A stretch of 64,000 nucleotides of DNA from Odontocerum albicorne (Eukaryota > Arthropoda > Insecta > Trichoptera > Odontoceridae), in the NCBI GenBank assembly GCA_949825065.1, contig OX463845.1:28209315-28273314 (forward strand), in the 5' to 3' direction. Below are positions 35,151 through 46,020 of this stretch, piece after piece. The notes below the pieces were generated by a model, which had not been told where the DNA came from, searched no databases, and worked only from the letters and a program-made list of their open reading frames with translations. The first letter of the stretch is position 1. Each line of letters begins with the position of its first letter. A program made the translations under genes and the position numbers.

Positions 35151-35954
35151 ACAGTACTCTTGTTCATTCTACTTATTACATTTTTCTTCTTTTTGTGTTA
35201 AAGATTTTTATTTAAAGATAGAAAATAAAAATAAAAGAACACTTGACCAATGACTACATATTTCTCCCTATAATGCAACGAAGAACAAGTTACGGTAATC
35301 TATTTTATGGGGGGTGATGCAATAGAATGCACTTTCCTACTCGACTTGTTCCTCTCGCAATCTTTCTTTATTTGTTACGTGATCTTGTCTTGTGAGAATT
35401 GTATTCACAGGAAATGAAATCGAAGTGCGGAAACCGACGTTCCTCGTTTTATTGAAGCTCCAGAGCGGAAATTGTAATTTATGATTGGGAAGCTCTGTGA
35501 TGCAATTGTTTGCATTGCTTTGAACAACACTATTTATAAACACAATTGGGCTACTTAAATATCATATTTTCGTTGCAGATAAATAAAAAAAAAGGAATCT
35601 GAAGAAGTTTATAAATTTTGTAATAAATAAGTTCTACGATTTTTTATTCTTTGGATTGAAGAAGAGTTTTTGATTGAATTGACATAGTTTGGCATATTTT
35701 TCTTAGCTGCATCATACAATACGGGGTCGACTATTTAAGTTCGATTTTTCAGAATTGTCTCTTGTGGACACGATCCTTCTCCGTATCCAGTGTTTGGAAC
35801 TTCTGCTTCACACCATTTAGTCATATTTTCGTTAAACGATGTCTACGTCTTCTCCCATCAACCTACAGCCCAAGCAATTATTGTTCAACATATTGTGTGG
35901 GTCTTCTAGCGATGTTCCTGTACCCCTGTAGTCGGTTTTATAATAATAAAAGGC

Positions 35955-36375
35955 GAATTTATATAGTGCCATTTAGAGAGCAGACTCCTCAAGGTTGCTG
36001 TAACGCGGGATTCAACCCCATTAGTATTGACATTAAAAATCTTAGAAAATAAATATGTAAAAGTTGAGTCTAAGGATACCAAGATAGTGGCTGCGACCCG
36101 TAGATTAAGTACTTCACCGTATCTGCAAATATTTGTAAAAACATTGCTTAGAAAATCTAAAAAAAACATCAAAACTACACGGACTATGAAGAAACCTTTG
36201 TAGATGTTCCAATATGAGAAAGTATCACATTCAGTTTTATGTGGAATATTGTATATGTGTGTAGTGTTCAAATACATAATATATTCATTCATATTGATAT
36301 GACCTTTCAAAAAAAGTTTTATATAAGTGATTCCCAAACCAGCACACACCACCCATATCTCTAATACTTAGAAGT
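35955..36375 (-). repeat. Dispersed repeat family X, longest copy C
   Basis: On the minus strand it runs from ggatgggtttacttctaagt through gtagttttgatg and tacaaatatttgcagatac to ggggttgaatcccgcgtta (box-B-like) and ccttgaggagtctgctctc. It shares its 5' half with copies A and B and its 3' half with copy A and the fragments at 35,085 and 62,070. The minus-strand frame at 35,906-36,352 covers it but looks accidental. Confidence 0.7.
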
Positions 36376-36777
36376 AAACCCATCCAAGTCACAGCACCAA
36401 CAAGATTCCTGTCATAAAAGCCCACCGTATTGAATCGATTTGGAACAATTCATTTATTCATTGAAAACTAAATTGATCTCAAAGTTCTACTCCTTTACGA
36501 AAGAATATCTCTCAGAGTCTAAATATACAATGAATGAATCCCTTTATGGAACTTGAATACAGAGAGATAAAAAAGTTTCCCTCTGCTTATCATTTATGGG
36601 AGCCACATTGAGACATCATTTGATATATTCGTTTTACACTCTATCTTTGAGTGACATGCACTATCTACTTTAGTATACTCATCTCTGGTGCGTACTTCTT
36701 CCATTCCTAAGCTGTAGTGTGCACACACTCCATATCATTCAGCGTAACCGGCCGTCCTTCCTTCCGTGGTTGCAGTC
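36376..36777. other. AT-rich stretch, no gene seen
   Basis: No recognisable content. Confidence 0.4.
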
Positions 36778-37090
36778 CTAAGACTGGTTTGCAGCAATTT
36801 GAACTCTTCTCCTCCATTCCCCCCTGTCCTGTGCGGCTCTTTTTAAGTCTGTATATGTTGAGCAGCGCACGTCCACCAACAGGTCCTCCAGGTACTCTCG
36901 GCGTGGGCGTCCCCTAGAGTTTGTCCCCTCGGTCATACCCTCCATTATGGCATGCAAGAGGCCCTCTTGTCGTATTATATGACCAATCCATCTTGCACGC
37001 CTTTCGGACAGGATCCTGAGCAGGTGCCTTCCTCCTTCGATTCGTTAGAGAACCTCTTCATTTGTGATGCGGTCTCTCCAGGAAATTCCT
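36778..37090 (-). pseudogene. Non-LTR retrotransposon C-terminal tail, well preserved
   Basis: The minus-strand frame starts GISWRDRITNEEVL, has one stop, then RIEGGRHLLRILSERRARW and IGHIIRQEGLLHAIMEG. It continues RGRPRREYLEDLLVD, CSTYTDLKRAAQDRGEWRR and ends at a natural-looking stop (36,778). This matches a LINE lineage with RRxRWIGHILRHxxLL and GRGRPRxxYxxQIMxDVxCxTYxxMKRxAxxRxxWR. One internal stop over about 100 codons and higher GC suggest a younger insertion than the other tails. The plus-strand frame at 36,717-36,917 is its shadow. Confidence 0.85.
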
Positions 37091-37350
37091 AATAGGAAAG
37101 ACTAATAAACCGGCCGTATGACTCTCTAAAATTAGTAAAATCAGCCCTTCATTTTCCGTGGAATTCTTTATTTATTCTCTGAGGTGACTTGTATTGGATT
37201 GGCATGGCGTACATAATTAAATCCATACTTATTAAAAAATATATTGACGTCTTTAAAATTGCTTTTATATTTACAAGCAAGAATTATGTAAGCTTCTTAA
37301 TGGCAATGACGACTTAATTCAATGAGTGCGCACATGGTGATTCCTTGTAT

Positions 37351-37424
37351 ACTTCGAAACTAACCAAAAGTAAGAAAGATAGTTCTGGAGCGCTATCATT
37401 CTTCCTTCCGGTTAGTTTCGAAGT
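37351..37424. other. 74-nt near-perfect hairpin, pre-miRNA-like
   Basis: Arms 37,351-37,382 and 37,393-37,424 are 32 nt each and pair at 28 positions, with a 10-nt loop ttctggagcg. The first 15 pairs (acttcgaaactaacc) are perfect. Pairing does not extend outside. Size and mismatch pattern fit an animal microRNA precursor, but a tiny palindromic element is equally possible. I do not recognise either arm as a known microRNA. Confidence 0.6.
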
Positions 37425-37844
37425 TGCAAAGCTTTTGAATGAATTTCAACACAGCTGAGTTAAATATTTACTATGGTTTAAATAATTATTAATTTAACTA
37501 AAAAAATGGATGATGGTCATGAAAAACACAAAAATGCGTTGAAGAGAAGTTTAGAATAACTTATGGTTTAACAAAATACCTGAAAATAGGACTAATAAAG
37601 TTTAAAAATATATATTTAGTTGTTCAAAAGATTTAAAAAAATCACTGTTGCGTCAAACTGTTATTCCTGGCTTTAATATAATTTATTCATATGACATAGG
37701 TTCTGCAACTGCAATTAATCGGTCTCTACAGAATTGGTCTGTTTGTTTGAATACATTGTGCTACAATTATTGAATAATTTGACGACCACCGTCATCTAAT
37801 TGTGAAAACGTTTGACTTTCACATGGGAGTTATATATTTTAAAC
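37425..37844. other. AT-rich stretch, no gene seen
   Basis: No recognisable content. Confidence 0.4.
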
Positions 37845-37945
37845 CCGAAAGCTCGATTATAGGACCGAAAAAAATTCTTTCTACGACGCTTTTCAATATG
37901 TCCGATATATTGAAGGATACTTAACGAAAGGATAAGTAATATTTT
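37845..37945 (+). mobile_element. 3' end of hairpin-tailed SINE
   Basis: The bases cgcttttcaatatgtccgat then atattgaaggatacttaacg match the terminal hairpin block of the copies ending near 11,685 and 22,260, with a shortened hairpin. The preceding bases are too diverged to place. Confidence 0.55.
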
Positions 37946-38679
37946 TAATATTAAAAATATTATTATTGTAATGGAAATGAATTCTTCAAAAAGTAATTTT
38001 AATTGGTTCAATAAATTCTATTTATTTAATAATTTGTTTCAAATCATCCATTTCAGAATAAACATGTTGTTTGAAGTACTGCTTTCAGGCTAAAATATAA
38101 TTAATTTAACAAAACACCCCAGGCTTCAAACTTAAACATCTCAATAACCTTAAAATATAGAGGTATAAACTAATTACAATTTATAAGTAACTGCCATTTA
38201 TCTTATTTTGCTTATCCAGTAAACTTTGTTCAAATAATTGTTTATTTAGAAATTTAAGTTAAACATTGATTTCAATACTAATAATCATTTTTCAGTAATT
38301 TGATAATCCTTAGAAGTGGTTCTCAATTTGGGGTCAATCGAGAGATAAGTGATATTTGTGTGGTGTGTATGATTCGTGATCAGCCTGAGTCTTTCACTGA
38401 ATACCCTGATTTAAAAGATTATCAAGTGGACTTGTTTAGCTTTGTAGATTAAGAACGGAATGTCAATAATGACAGTCAAGTCTATAGTTTATCAAATTTT
38501 CGATACCAGTATTACTTCATTTTCTTGGTAAATATCTCGTTTATATAATAACAACAAAGAGTGACAAGTCCAATTTAAAAGGTTAAAAAAGTAACACAGA
38601 GACATATTTAAAGCCTCTTTCTTTGGTAAGTCCTTTCAATTTTTTTGTAACGTAAAATATATACAATATGCAATCTTTA
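37946..38679. other. No gene; possible hAT-like end and repeat-X scrap
   Basis: At 38,312 agaagtggttctcaatttgg resembles the terminal bases of hAT elements, but no partner end was found. At 38,600-38,660 ctttctttggtaagtcc recalls repeat X. Confidence 0.3.
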
Positions 38680-38800
38680 GACCTTACTAAGGTAACGATC
38701 TTCGATTACTAAGATTGCCGTCGGCTCGCGGACTGGTTACTGCCAGCCCTCAGACCGACACTGGTACTCGGACCACTATCAAAGTAGCACTGTCTTAGAT
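38680..38800. other. Unexplained GC-richer block
   Basis: The stretch aagattgccgtcggctcgcg to gtactcggaccactatc is distinctly GC-richer than its surroundings. I find no long frame, no tRNA fold and no second copy. Confidence 0.3.
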
Positions 38801-38954
38801 AACTTTATTTTTTAACACTTTTAAAATAAAATAAAGATGTAATTTATTGACTATTTGAAAAAATATACAAAAGAATCGATACTTAAAGAATCATTATAAA
38901 ATAGAAAAAAAATTAATTCAGTTAATAAGACGATAAAATATTTGCAAATGTTGA

Positions 38955-39131
38955 TCCAGAGAACAAAGATATCAAGTGCGGGAAAAAGTAGTCAAGCTAG
39001 CTGGAGATAAATGGGCCTCCGTGGAAGTGCTCGAGTCCAAATATGATCCGGCCATTCGTCACCAAAAGCCGATATCCAGAAATTGGAGACAATTTCTCAC
39101 TTCGCTTAGGTGGGAAATGCAATTCTCGTGA
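38955..39131 (+). other. Coding-like 58-codon open frame
   Basis: The frame follows a TGA, reads SREQRYQVREKVVKLAGD, KWASVEVLESKYDPAI, RHQKPISRNWRQFL, and ends TSLRWEMQFS. Base composition and codon usage look more like a real protein than other short frames here. An acceptor-like gatccag and a donor-like gtgaggg flank the core, so it could be an exon (about 38,960-39,127) or a transposon scrap. I do not recognise the product. Confidence 0.35.
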
Positions 39132-40009
39132 GGGAAAACGGGAGTCAGGTTCGTAATATACGATAATTATAAACTTATTTATTGTCCTTGTTAAAGTTAT
39201 TGAACTATTAGTTTATCTAGTTCTTGAAAGAAATTTTTATCTAAAATTACGTAAGCTTTCTTAATGAAAACTAAGAAACTATAGAAGTTACTTAAATACA
39301 ATAGAAATGTGGAAGGTGTTGGCTTCCTAGCAAACATAAATAATTTTTTCAAGCACGTAGTGAATAAAAACAGATAGTGTAATACGAGAAAGAAAATAAA
39401 GAGGTAAAATTAATTGAGAATGTTTTAGGATAATAGAAGCCGTATATAAAAAAACCTTTTCTCAACTTTTAATCTTCTAAAATTTTTAAATATGTTTATA
39501 TCCCTATACTAAATTGTTAATTACACCTTATTTTACCTTATTTCTACGTCAACACACTGTACGTACATATTATAAAGACGTGACTTCACGAGACATATTT
39601 TTATGTTGATCCTAATTTTCCGCCATTTTGATTCTTTCAGTTCCACGGATTCATCTCAGTTTCACGTTTTTGTTATGCAAACCATTATAGTAACTATTGC
39701 ATTTCCATTCACATGATTAAATACAAGTTTGTTACTACGGTCTAATTTCATTCGTTTGTCAGTTCGTTTTCTTAGTTAAAAATATCGAGAGTATAAAAAC
39801 AAAACTAAATCTTCAGAACGTTTTGGTTATTGATCATTAAATATTTAAAAACAACAAATATTCTAACACATTAAAAAAAACTCAATCTCTTATTAACTAC
39901 ACACATTATGAGAGATAATTAATTGGTCAAAGTTAATTATGAAAAACAATATATGTTTTAAATTCTCTCTCCTTGAAATCAAATCGATGAAATAGTTGTA
40001 AAAAATAAT
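39132..40009. other. AT-rich stretch, no gene seen
   Basis: Some blocks toward the right end (aaatatttaaaaacaacaaa) may be the first, most eroded units of the repeat field that follows. Confidence 0.4.
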
Positions 40010-40248
40010 GATTACAAAAAGTTGAGAATCAACAATTATCATTTATTTTATTTAAGATAAACTTTTCAATGTTCACAAACATAACTGAGTGAAAACTTGA
40101 GAAGTTATATCAAAAGTAACAAATCATGTTCATTAATGATGAAAATTCTAAAAAGTACGATCTTAAATGGTTGAGAACCAACAATAATTATTATTTCTTA
40201 TGGTTTTTGTATTATTGAAAATATAAAATTTAAGTTAAATTTCAAAAA

Positions 40249-40710
40249 ATCATCCAATGTATCATACATATGCCATACATGTATTATATTACAGAAAACA
40301 CTCGAGGACGTTTAGGAAACAACAAATCATCCAATGTATCATACATATGCCATACATGTATTCTATTACAGAAAACACTCGAGGACGTTTAGGAAACAAA
40401 AAATCATCCAATGTATCATACATATGCCATACATGTATTCTATTACAGAAAACACTCGAGGACGTTTAGGATACAACAAATCATCCAATGTATCATACAT
40501 ATGCCATACATGTATTCTATTACAGAAAACACTCGAGGACGTTTAGGAAACAAAAAAAATCCAATGTATCATACATATGCCATACATGTATTCTATTACA
40601 GAAAACACTCGAGGACGTTTAGGAAACAAAAAATCATCCAATGTATCATACATATGCCATACATGTATTCTATTACAGAAAACATTCGAGGACGTTTAGG
40701 AAACAAAGTA
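40249..40710. repeat. 77-bp minisatellite, 6 copies
   Basis: The unit reads aatcatccaatgtatcatac, atatgccatacatgtattct, attacagaaaacactcgagg, acgtttaggaaacaa. Starts are exactly 77 bp apart (40,257, 40,334, 40,411 and so on). Copies differ by one or two bases, so the array is young. One unit has a short insertion/deletion in its a-run near 40,550. 77 is not a multiple of three, yet every frame stays open, giving three overlapping apparent proteins that should not be annotated. Confidence 0.95.
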
Positions 40711-41094
40711 TCAGTATCATTTTTATAAATTATGAAAACATAAAGAATGATTAACTTTTAAATGTTTGACAACCAATAACATAATTAATTCTTGCAGTTT
40801 TGGTTTCTTTCATAAAATATATAGTCAAATATTTTTTTATAAAAACCTTCAAAATATTTGTATTTGAGAAAAAACGTTACGGAGTCAATTTAAGTATGAA
40901 AATAACATTCATGAGTTATAAAGACATACTCGTACAGCATAATGAACATAAATATTTGAGAACCAACAATCATAATTAATTCTTGTAGTTTTTATATTTT
41001 CAAAATATACAAAGAAAATTTTAAAAGAAAGTCTAGTATACACAAGTGTGTATTTTAAAAAAACTTCAGAACATTAAGGTGTCTGAATTAAATC

Positions 41095-41348
41095 TGTGGC
41101 GTTATGGCAGAAGTTGATATATCCGTTTTACCTTAGTTTACAGGAGAAGCAATATTAACTTTGATAAGCTGCTAAAATCAGTACAAATAAACATTTTTTA
41201 AGTTTTTCCTAATAATATATCTTTTGTTTGGACCATGACTGACACACCAAGTTTCGCCACAACATGCTGAAAAATATTTTCTATAAATTAGGAGAATAAA
41301 CACAAAATGACAAAAACCGGACATATCAATTTCTGCCATAACGCCACA
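41095..41348. mobile_element. 254-bp MITE with ~37-bp terminal inverted repeats
   Basis: The left end tgtggcgttatggcagaagt then tgatatatccg is matched by the complement of the right end (ccggacatatcaatttctgc, cataacgccaca). Only about 3-4 mismatches occur over 31-37 bp. The interior is AT-rich and non-coding. Target duplication is unclear (aaatc on the left, aaaa on the right), so I cannot assign a superfamily. It interrupts the older repeat field. Confidence 0.85.
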
Positions 41349-41420
41349 AAAATAATGATCTTAAATATTTGCGAACAAACTATTAGTATTATCATTTTTT
41401 TACTTCCAATAATCGTAATA

Positions 41421-43039
41421 GACATATTATATCAAAGTTCCGCATAACTGTTCCAATGTTTACTTACTTGCATTATGAAAAAACTTGAAGGCATTGAGTA
41501 ATGGGATTTTTTCAACTTTTATTGATTGTTATCTAATGAGCCTGTATGAATTGTATTATATATTGCCTAAGGTATTTTAAAAGGTTCTTCATCAACTGTG
41601 AAATTATTGTATGAGATATGTGTATTATATTTAATTTGCATGACTTGAAAGTTGTATTTTATCCGTATTCAAAGTTTCGCTTCGCTTCGCTTATTCATAT
41701 TCATTCGCTTATTCATATTCCATATAACCTTGAACAAATGTCGTACACAATATACGAACTGATCAAATATTTTTCCGTTTCACGATCCTTCGATTATATT
41801 AAATCGTACCAAATTCGCCAAAGAAGTGAAATGTATCGTTAACCAATATTGGTTCAGATGTTTGCTGAGGAGACAATCAATTAGCCAGAAATGGGATAGC
41901 AGAGGGTGGACCAGCTAAACAGGGTGGTTTGGGAGTAGACAGACCATGGAGGGATAGGGGATGGATCACAAAGTTATGAACGTCTGGTTCCTTCACCCTT
42001 AGGGATAGGGACAGGACTCTTTTGAGGAGTTCATCAGCCCTTCACTTCGTTGTGCAAAGCGAAAATTATGATGAATATTTTTACACGGATTTATAGAACA
42101 TTCTGATTACTACAAGTTCAATAACTATGATAAATCCATTCAAACTTTGAGGTACATTTTTTTTCTATTTGAGACGTCAATAACCGCTTTGGATAAAAAA
42201 AGTTCATTCCAAATTATGTGCAAATACTTTTATAAATATATTTATTGTTTTTCGACTTGGTTACTGCACTGCAGTGTACTCGTGAACTTGTTTAAAATAC
42301 CGATACGAGTAGATAAATTATAATTGATGCAAAAGATTAATCGGTCAATATTTAATGTTGGTTAATTTGGTGGATCAACTTCGGTATTGAACGAACATAA
42401 CTTAGATGAAGTGTGCAAAAAATCGCTATGGATCTACATGTAGATTAGTGAATTTAGGAAATTATTTCTTGTATGGTTTGTAGGAATGCAATTGTTTATA
42501 TTTTCTAATTTAAGTAATATATATGTACACATATTTGTTTTCTTTATGAATTCAATAATTTTCTTTTGTGGTAATAAAAACTCAAGTTTTCTGATTTGAA
42601 AATAGCAATTATTAATTTCGTTAAAATTAGTTATAGTTTGCGCGTTTTCAAAAGTTTTACTTTTTACTCTATTAAAATTCTTGAGAATACTTTTCCCCAT
42701 TTTAGATGCATATTTTTTTATCTCTATTTAGAATATAAATTAATGCACTTAGAGAAGAAGGTGCTTTGAGAAAAAAAACTATAAACAGTGAGTAGTGAGT
42801 TGAAACTTTTATTTAATTCTGAATTGAAATGTTTATAAACTTATATATTGTTCCTTCTAAACAAATATCACGTTCAATGGTGTGTCAGTACCCTTGACAA
42901 ATGAAAGCGAAGTCTGAACATTGAAAGGGAGTGATAAGGGCAGAATGAATGTGGTAGAAATGCGTGTTGTGTATAGAATATCTGGTATAATCTTATTTAA
43001 TGGAGTAAAAAATGATTATACTAGAAAAAATTGTTTGTT
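41421..43039. other. No gene; one compositionally odd patch
   Basis: The segment 41,860-42,060 (aaatgggatagcagagggtgg, gttcatcagcccttcactt) is GC-richer than its flanks and has no long open frame. I see no second copy. The rest is AT-rich. Confidence 0.4.
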
Positions 43040-43250
43040 AGAGAAGAATATGGCTATTGTGAAAAATGGAAGCAGGCTGTAGGAACAATTTTAACTTAGG
43101 GAAATGTTAGCAGTATGAGAAACATGAGAGCATGTCTGGCGAGATGTATGTATGAGGCGAGAGCTGTGTACAGTGATATAAAGGCGGGAAATCTGTCATA
43201 TCTACGTATGCCAAAAAATACGTGACCTGATAATATGTATGTAAGCTCTG
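43040..43250 (+). pseudogene. Non-LTR retrotransposon C-terminal tail
   Basis: Frames read SSMRNMRACLARCM, then YEARAVYSDIKAG, matching RNRRACxxRCMNVEEARxVCRD of the LINE tails. The upstream EKWKQAVGTIL fits WLDxVxxIL. Stops interrupt it, and the last few residues are lost. Confidence 0.65.
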
Positions 43251-44154
43251 TACAGTATACTCTATATTTAATTAAATATAAATAAATAGAAATAAATGTC
43301 TTCTACGATCTAAAAATGGAAGTTTCCATAATTCTTTTTTCATATATCAAATCAATGACACTGAAGCGGATACATTAATTTTAACGGTTTTGTGGTAATA
43401 TTTGAACAAAACTCAATATATTTATAACAGATTATTTTGACAATGATTCATTTTGATATATAGATAGATAGCAAAACGCGTGGCACTGGCAGATGGGTCG
43501 AGGTAAAGTTTTACTGATTGAACATTATTGCATAGATATTTGTACCAGGGTGACAGTGGGCGAATGATTCATGAAATGTGCAAATTTTATATTCAAACCT
43601 ACTCTGAAGTGTTATTGTGAAACATGTATATGGTATATTAGTAATATTTAACATCTATTATTAGGGAAAATGTATTGACACATTATTTGAGACTGTCGAG
43701 TAGGATACGTTCTTTTTCTCTCGAAACCTGAAGGCTTTGAGAAATATTATAGATTCTTAAGACTTATTTACCATGTTACGAGTATATTTTGAAAATTTGT
43801 TTGTACAAAGTTTTTTGTACATAATATGGTTCAATTGTATTGCATTATACTCTACAAAATTTGTATACCTTGGTGGGTGTGTTGATATGTGGAGATCTTT
43901 TAAAAAAAACCATAAGATTTTAAAGGCACTTTTAATAAAAACTAAACGAAAACCCTTTTGAAAAGTAACCAATAGAAATCAAAACCAATAGAAATCGAAT
44001 CGATAAAATTACTATACCTGATATCATTAATATTTTTACTCATTTTATCGTACACTACCGTTCATATTCTAATTGTTTCACCTTTATGATTTGATCCCTG
44101 GTGTATTGACGTTTAGTTTTGCAATAATGATACGAGTATCTAGTATTACAGTAT
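43251..44154. other. AT-rich stretch, no gene seen
   Basis: No recognisable content; a short direct repeat aaccaatagaaatc lies at 43,968-43,995. Confidence 0.4.
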
Positions 44155-44545
44155 TGATGTTTAACGATGCGGTGATACAGTTTAGCAATGTGGTAATGAC
44201 GTTTAACTATGTGGTAATGATGTTTAGCAATGTCGTGATGACGTTTAACAATGTGGTAATGATGTTTAGCAATGTGGTGATAACGTTTAGCAATGTGGTA
44301 ATGATGTTTAGCAATGTGGTGATGACGTTTAGCGATGTGATAAAAAACGTTGAGGAATGCGGAAACGACGCTAAGAAATACGTCAACGAAGTTTAGTAAT
44401 TCAGTAATGATGTTGAGTAATGTGACAATGTTTAATGCGGAAACGACGCTAAGAAATACGTCAACGAAGTTTAGTAATTCAGTAATGATGTTGAGTAATG
44501 TGACAATGTTGTTTAGTAAAGTGTTGATAACGTGTATAATGCGGT
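44155..44545. repeat. Composite minisatellite: 21-bp units then a 78-bp duplication
   Basis: From 44,155 to about 44,350 a unit near gatgtttagcaatgtggtaa (21 bp) repeats roughly nine times. From 44,356 a 78-bp block (aatgcggaaacgacgctaag ... gagtaatgtgacaatgttt) occurs twice, starting at 44,356 and 44,434. The 78-bp block looks built from four diverged 21-mers. Both periods are multiples of three, so the 107-codon frame with VVMMFSN repeats stays open; I regard it as fortuitous. Confidence 0.9.
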
Positions 44546-44944
44546 AATGTTATTTAGTTATTAGATATGTAGTAATTATCTAATTGAAATCATTTGTTTA
44601 TTTGACATTAGTATGTATAACATAATTATTAGTTTTACTGATTAATTTATACATAGGACAATGCTTTTGTTTTTGGCAGACATCTAGAATGTATCAAGAC
44701 AGGAAGTTAGTATAAAATAATGATTGAAATGTTTTTTTTTGTATTTGGTGCGAAAAATTAATTTCAACATTTGTTTATCAGATGAGATTTTGGCAAATGC
44801 GTATTACTGATTTATTTTAAGTGAAACCTTTTACTATTGCTATCTCACCTGAAATAACATGATGCACGTTTTAGAGAAGAGTACTAAATTTTTATGATTT
44901 TCTTTGTTATTGAATATGATGAACATAGTGATAAAATATTATAG

Positions 44945-45240
44945 TTTTACAAAAATAAAGACAACTGTTCCTTTTTCTGACAGGCAGATATAATCGAACG
45001 CCAGATTTTCTTATCTCGAAACATACGAGTATGCTTCGTCTCTTCCATGCGAATATACCTTTTAATATAATCCCTACGTTTTTTCTGATATTTTAAGTTT
45101 CCTTCTTTTAAAATATACTTCGCTTGATCCAACCATGTTTTTCTTGGCCTTCTTCAACAACACATTCCATTCACATTTGCACTATACATTTATTTTGTTA
45201 GCATTTCTCCATTCATTCGTTCTACATGCCCAAACTATAA
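44945..45240 (-). pseudogene. Non-LTR retrotransposon C-terminal tail
   Basis: The minus strand reads KKTWLDQAKYILKEGN in joined frames, then YIRMEETKHTRMFRDKKIW and RSIISACQKK, matching KTWLDQVNDILK and EEAREVCRDRKIWRSIVSAYP. The 45,132-44,947 frame is nearly intact. It faces away from the next copy. Confidence 0.8.
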
Positions 45241-45299
45241 AACAGTCTTAAATAATAAGAAAATAATTAACGTTTAATTAAAATAATTGCAGTTTGATT

Positions 45300-46020
45300 A
45301 GTAAATTGTATGAGAGATGCAACGAGAAAGATATGTGAATTAATATTGCAAACTCCAAGGTTATTGTGAAAAAAAATGTGGAAGGAAAAGTAAATGCGAT
45401 ACATGGGTGAATAATGGAAGGTTGGAGGAAGTTGAGGAATTCTGATCTACGAGTATTTAGGTAGTATTTCTTAGATGATGGAAGAGTTAAGAGGTGTATC
45501 GAACAAAGGATAGGAAGTCAATGGGGCACTTATACATATATTTTCTAACCGGACAATATCAACATTTGGTCAGATACCAGTCCATAATAGTATTTTAGTG
45601 ACAACTTTGATGTATGGGAGGGAAATGTGGACATAAAAAATGACTGATAGGAGACGAATAAATGCTATGGAAATCAACGCATTGACAATAATACATGGGG
45701 TGACAATATATGATAGATAACGGAACGAAGTGATTAGGGATGAATGTGAACTTAAGGTTGATGCGTTGAGTAAGATGAAGAAGAGGACGCTGAGATGGTT
45801 TGAGTGTTTGTAACGAATGAAAGAAGACAAAATAAATATAGTAACAATGTGAGTGGAAAGCGTGTGAGAAGAAGACCAAGAAAAGCATGGTTGGACGAAG
45901 TGAACGATATTTTGAAAGAAGAAAATATAGACAATTAGAACAATCGTAGAAATTTATTAGAAGTTGTATGAGTGTAGAGTAGACTAAGAATATGTGAAGT
46001 CAATCGATATGTCATAATTG
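45300..46020 (+). pseudogene. Non-LTR retrotransposon RT tail, long copy
   Basis: Pieces in several frames run in the correct order: NGGRLEEVEEF, then YLGSISLDDGRV, RCIEQRIGSQWGT, TTLMYGREMWT, INALTIIHGVTIYDR, RNEVIRDECELKVDALS, KKRTLRWFECL, and RVRRRPRKAWLDEVNDILKE. These are the post-RT domain and tail of the same LINE lineage as 9,680-10,085. At about 0.7 kb it is the longest copy here. Stops and frameshifts are numerous. Antisense open frames at 45,570-45,934 are shadows. Confidence 0.85.

Larger units (their letters stand above)
40010..41420. repeat. Old repeat field, ~130-190-bp degenerate units
   Basis: A block close to tttgagaaccaacaatcataa recurs near 40,023, 40,173, 40,767, 40,955 and 41,368, often preceded by gatcttaaat and followed by ttaattcttgtagtttttat. 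Raw spacings are about 150, 594, 188 and 413 bp. Removing the 77-bp array (462 bp) and the MITE (254 bp) turns 594 and 413 into about 132 and 159. The later insertions therefore sit inside an older, loosely periodic array. Confidence 0.6.

Noticed and set aside
35906..36352. 148-codon minus-strand frame
   Set aside because: Falls inside repeat X copy C; other copies of the repeat do not keep the frame, and the protein resembles nothing.
36717..36917. 66-codon plus-strand frame
   Set aside because: Antisense to the well-preserved LINE tail at 36,778-37,090.
38305..38335. hAT element terminus
   Set aside because: Only one short end-like motif; no inverted partner, 8-bp duplication or transposase found.
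40257..40728. Overlapping 70-105-codon frames with YICHTC/YHTYAIHV repeats
   Set aside because: They are translations of the 77-bp minisatellite in rotating frames; no start context, no homology, and the same unit is read in all three frames.
44073..44547. 107- and 65-codon frames with VVMMFSN repeats
   Set aside because: Explained by 21- and 78-bp tandem repeats whose periods are multiples of three.
45570..45934. Three overlapping minus-strand frames of 60-97 codons
   Set aside because: Antisense shadows of the LINE tail at 45,300-46,020.
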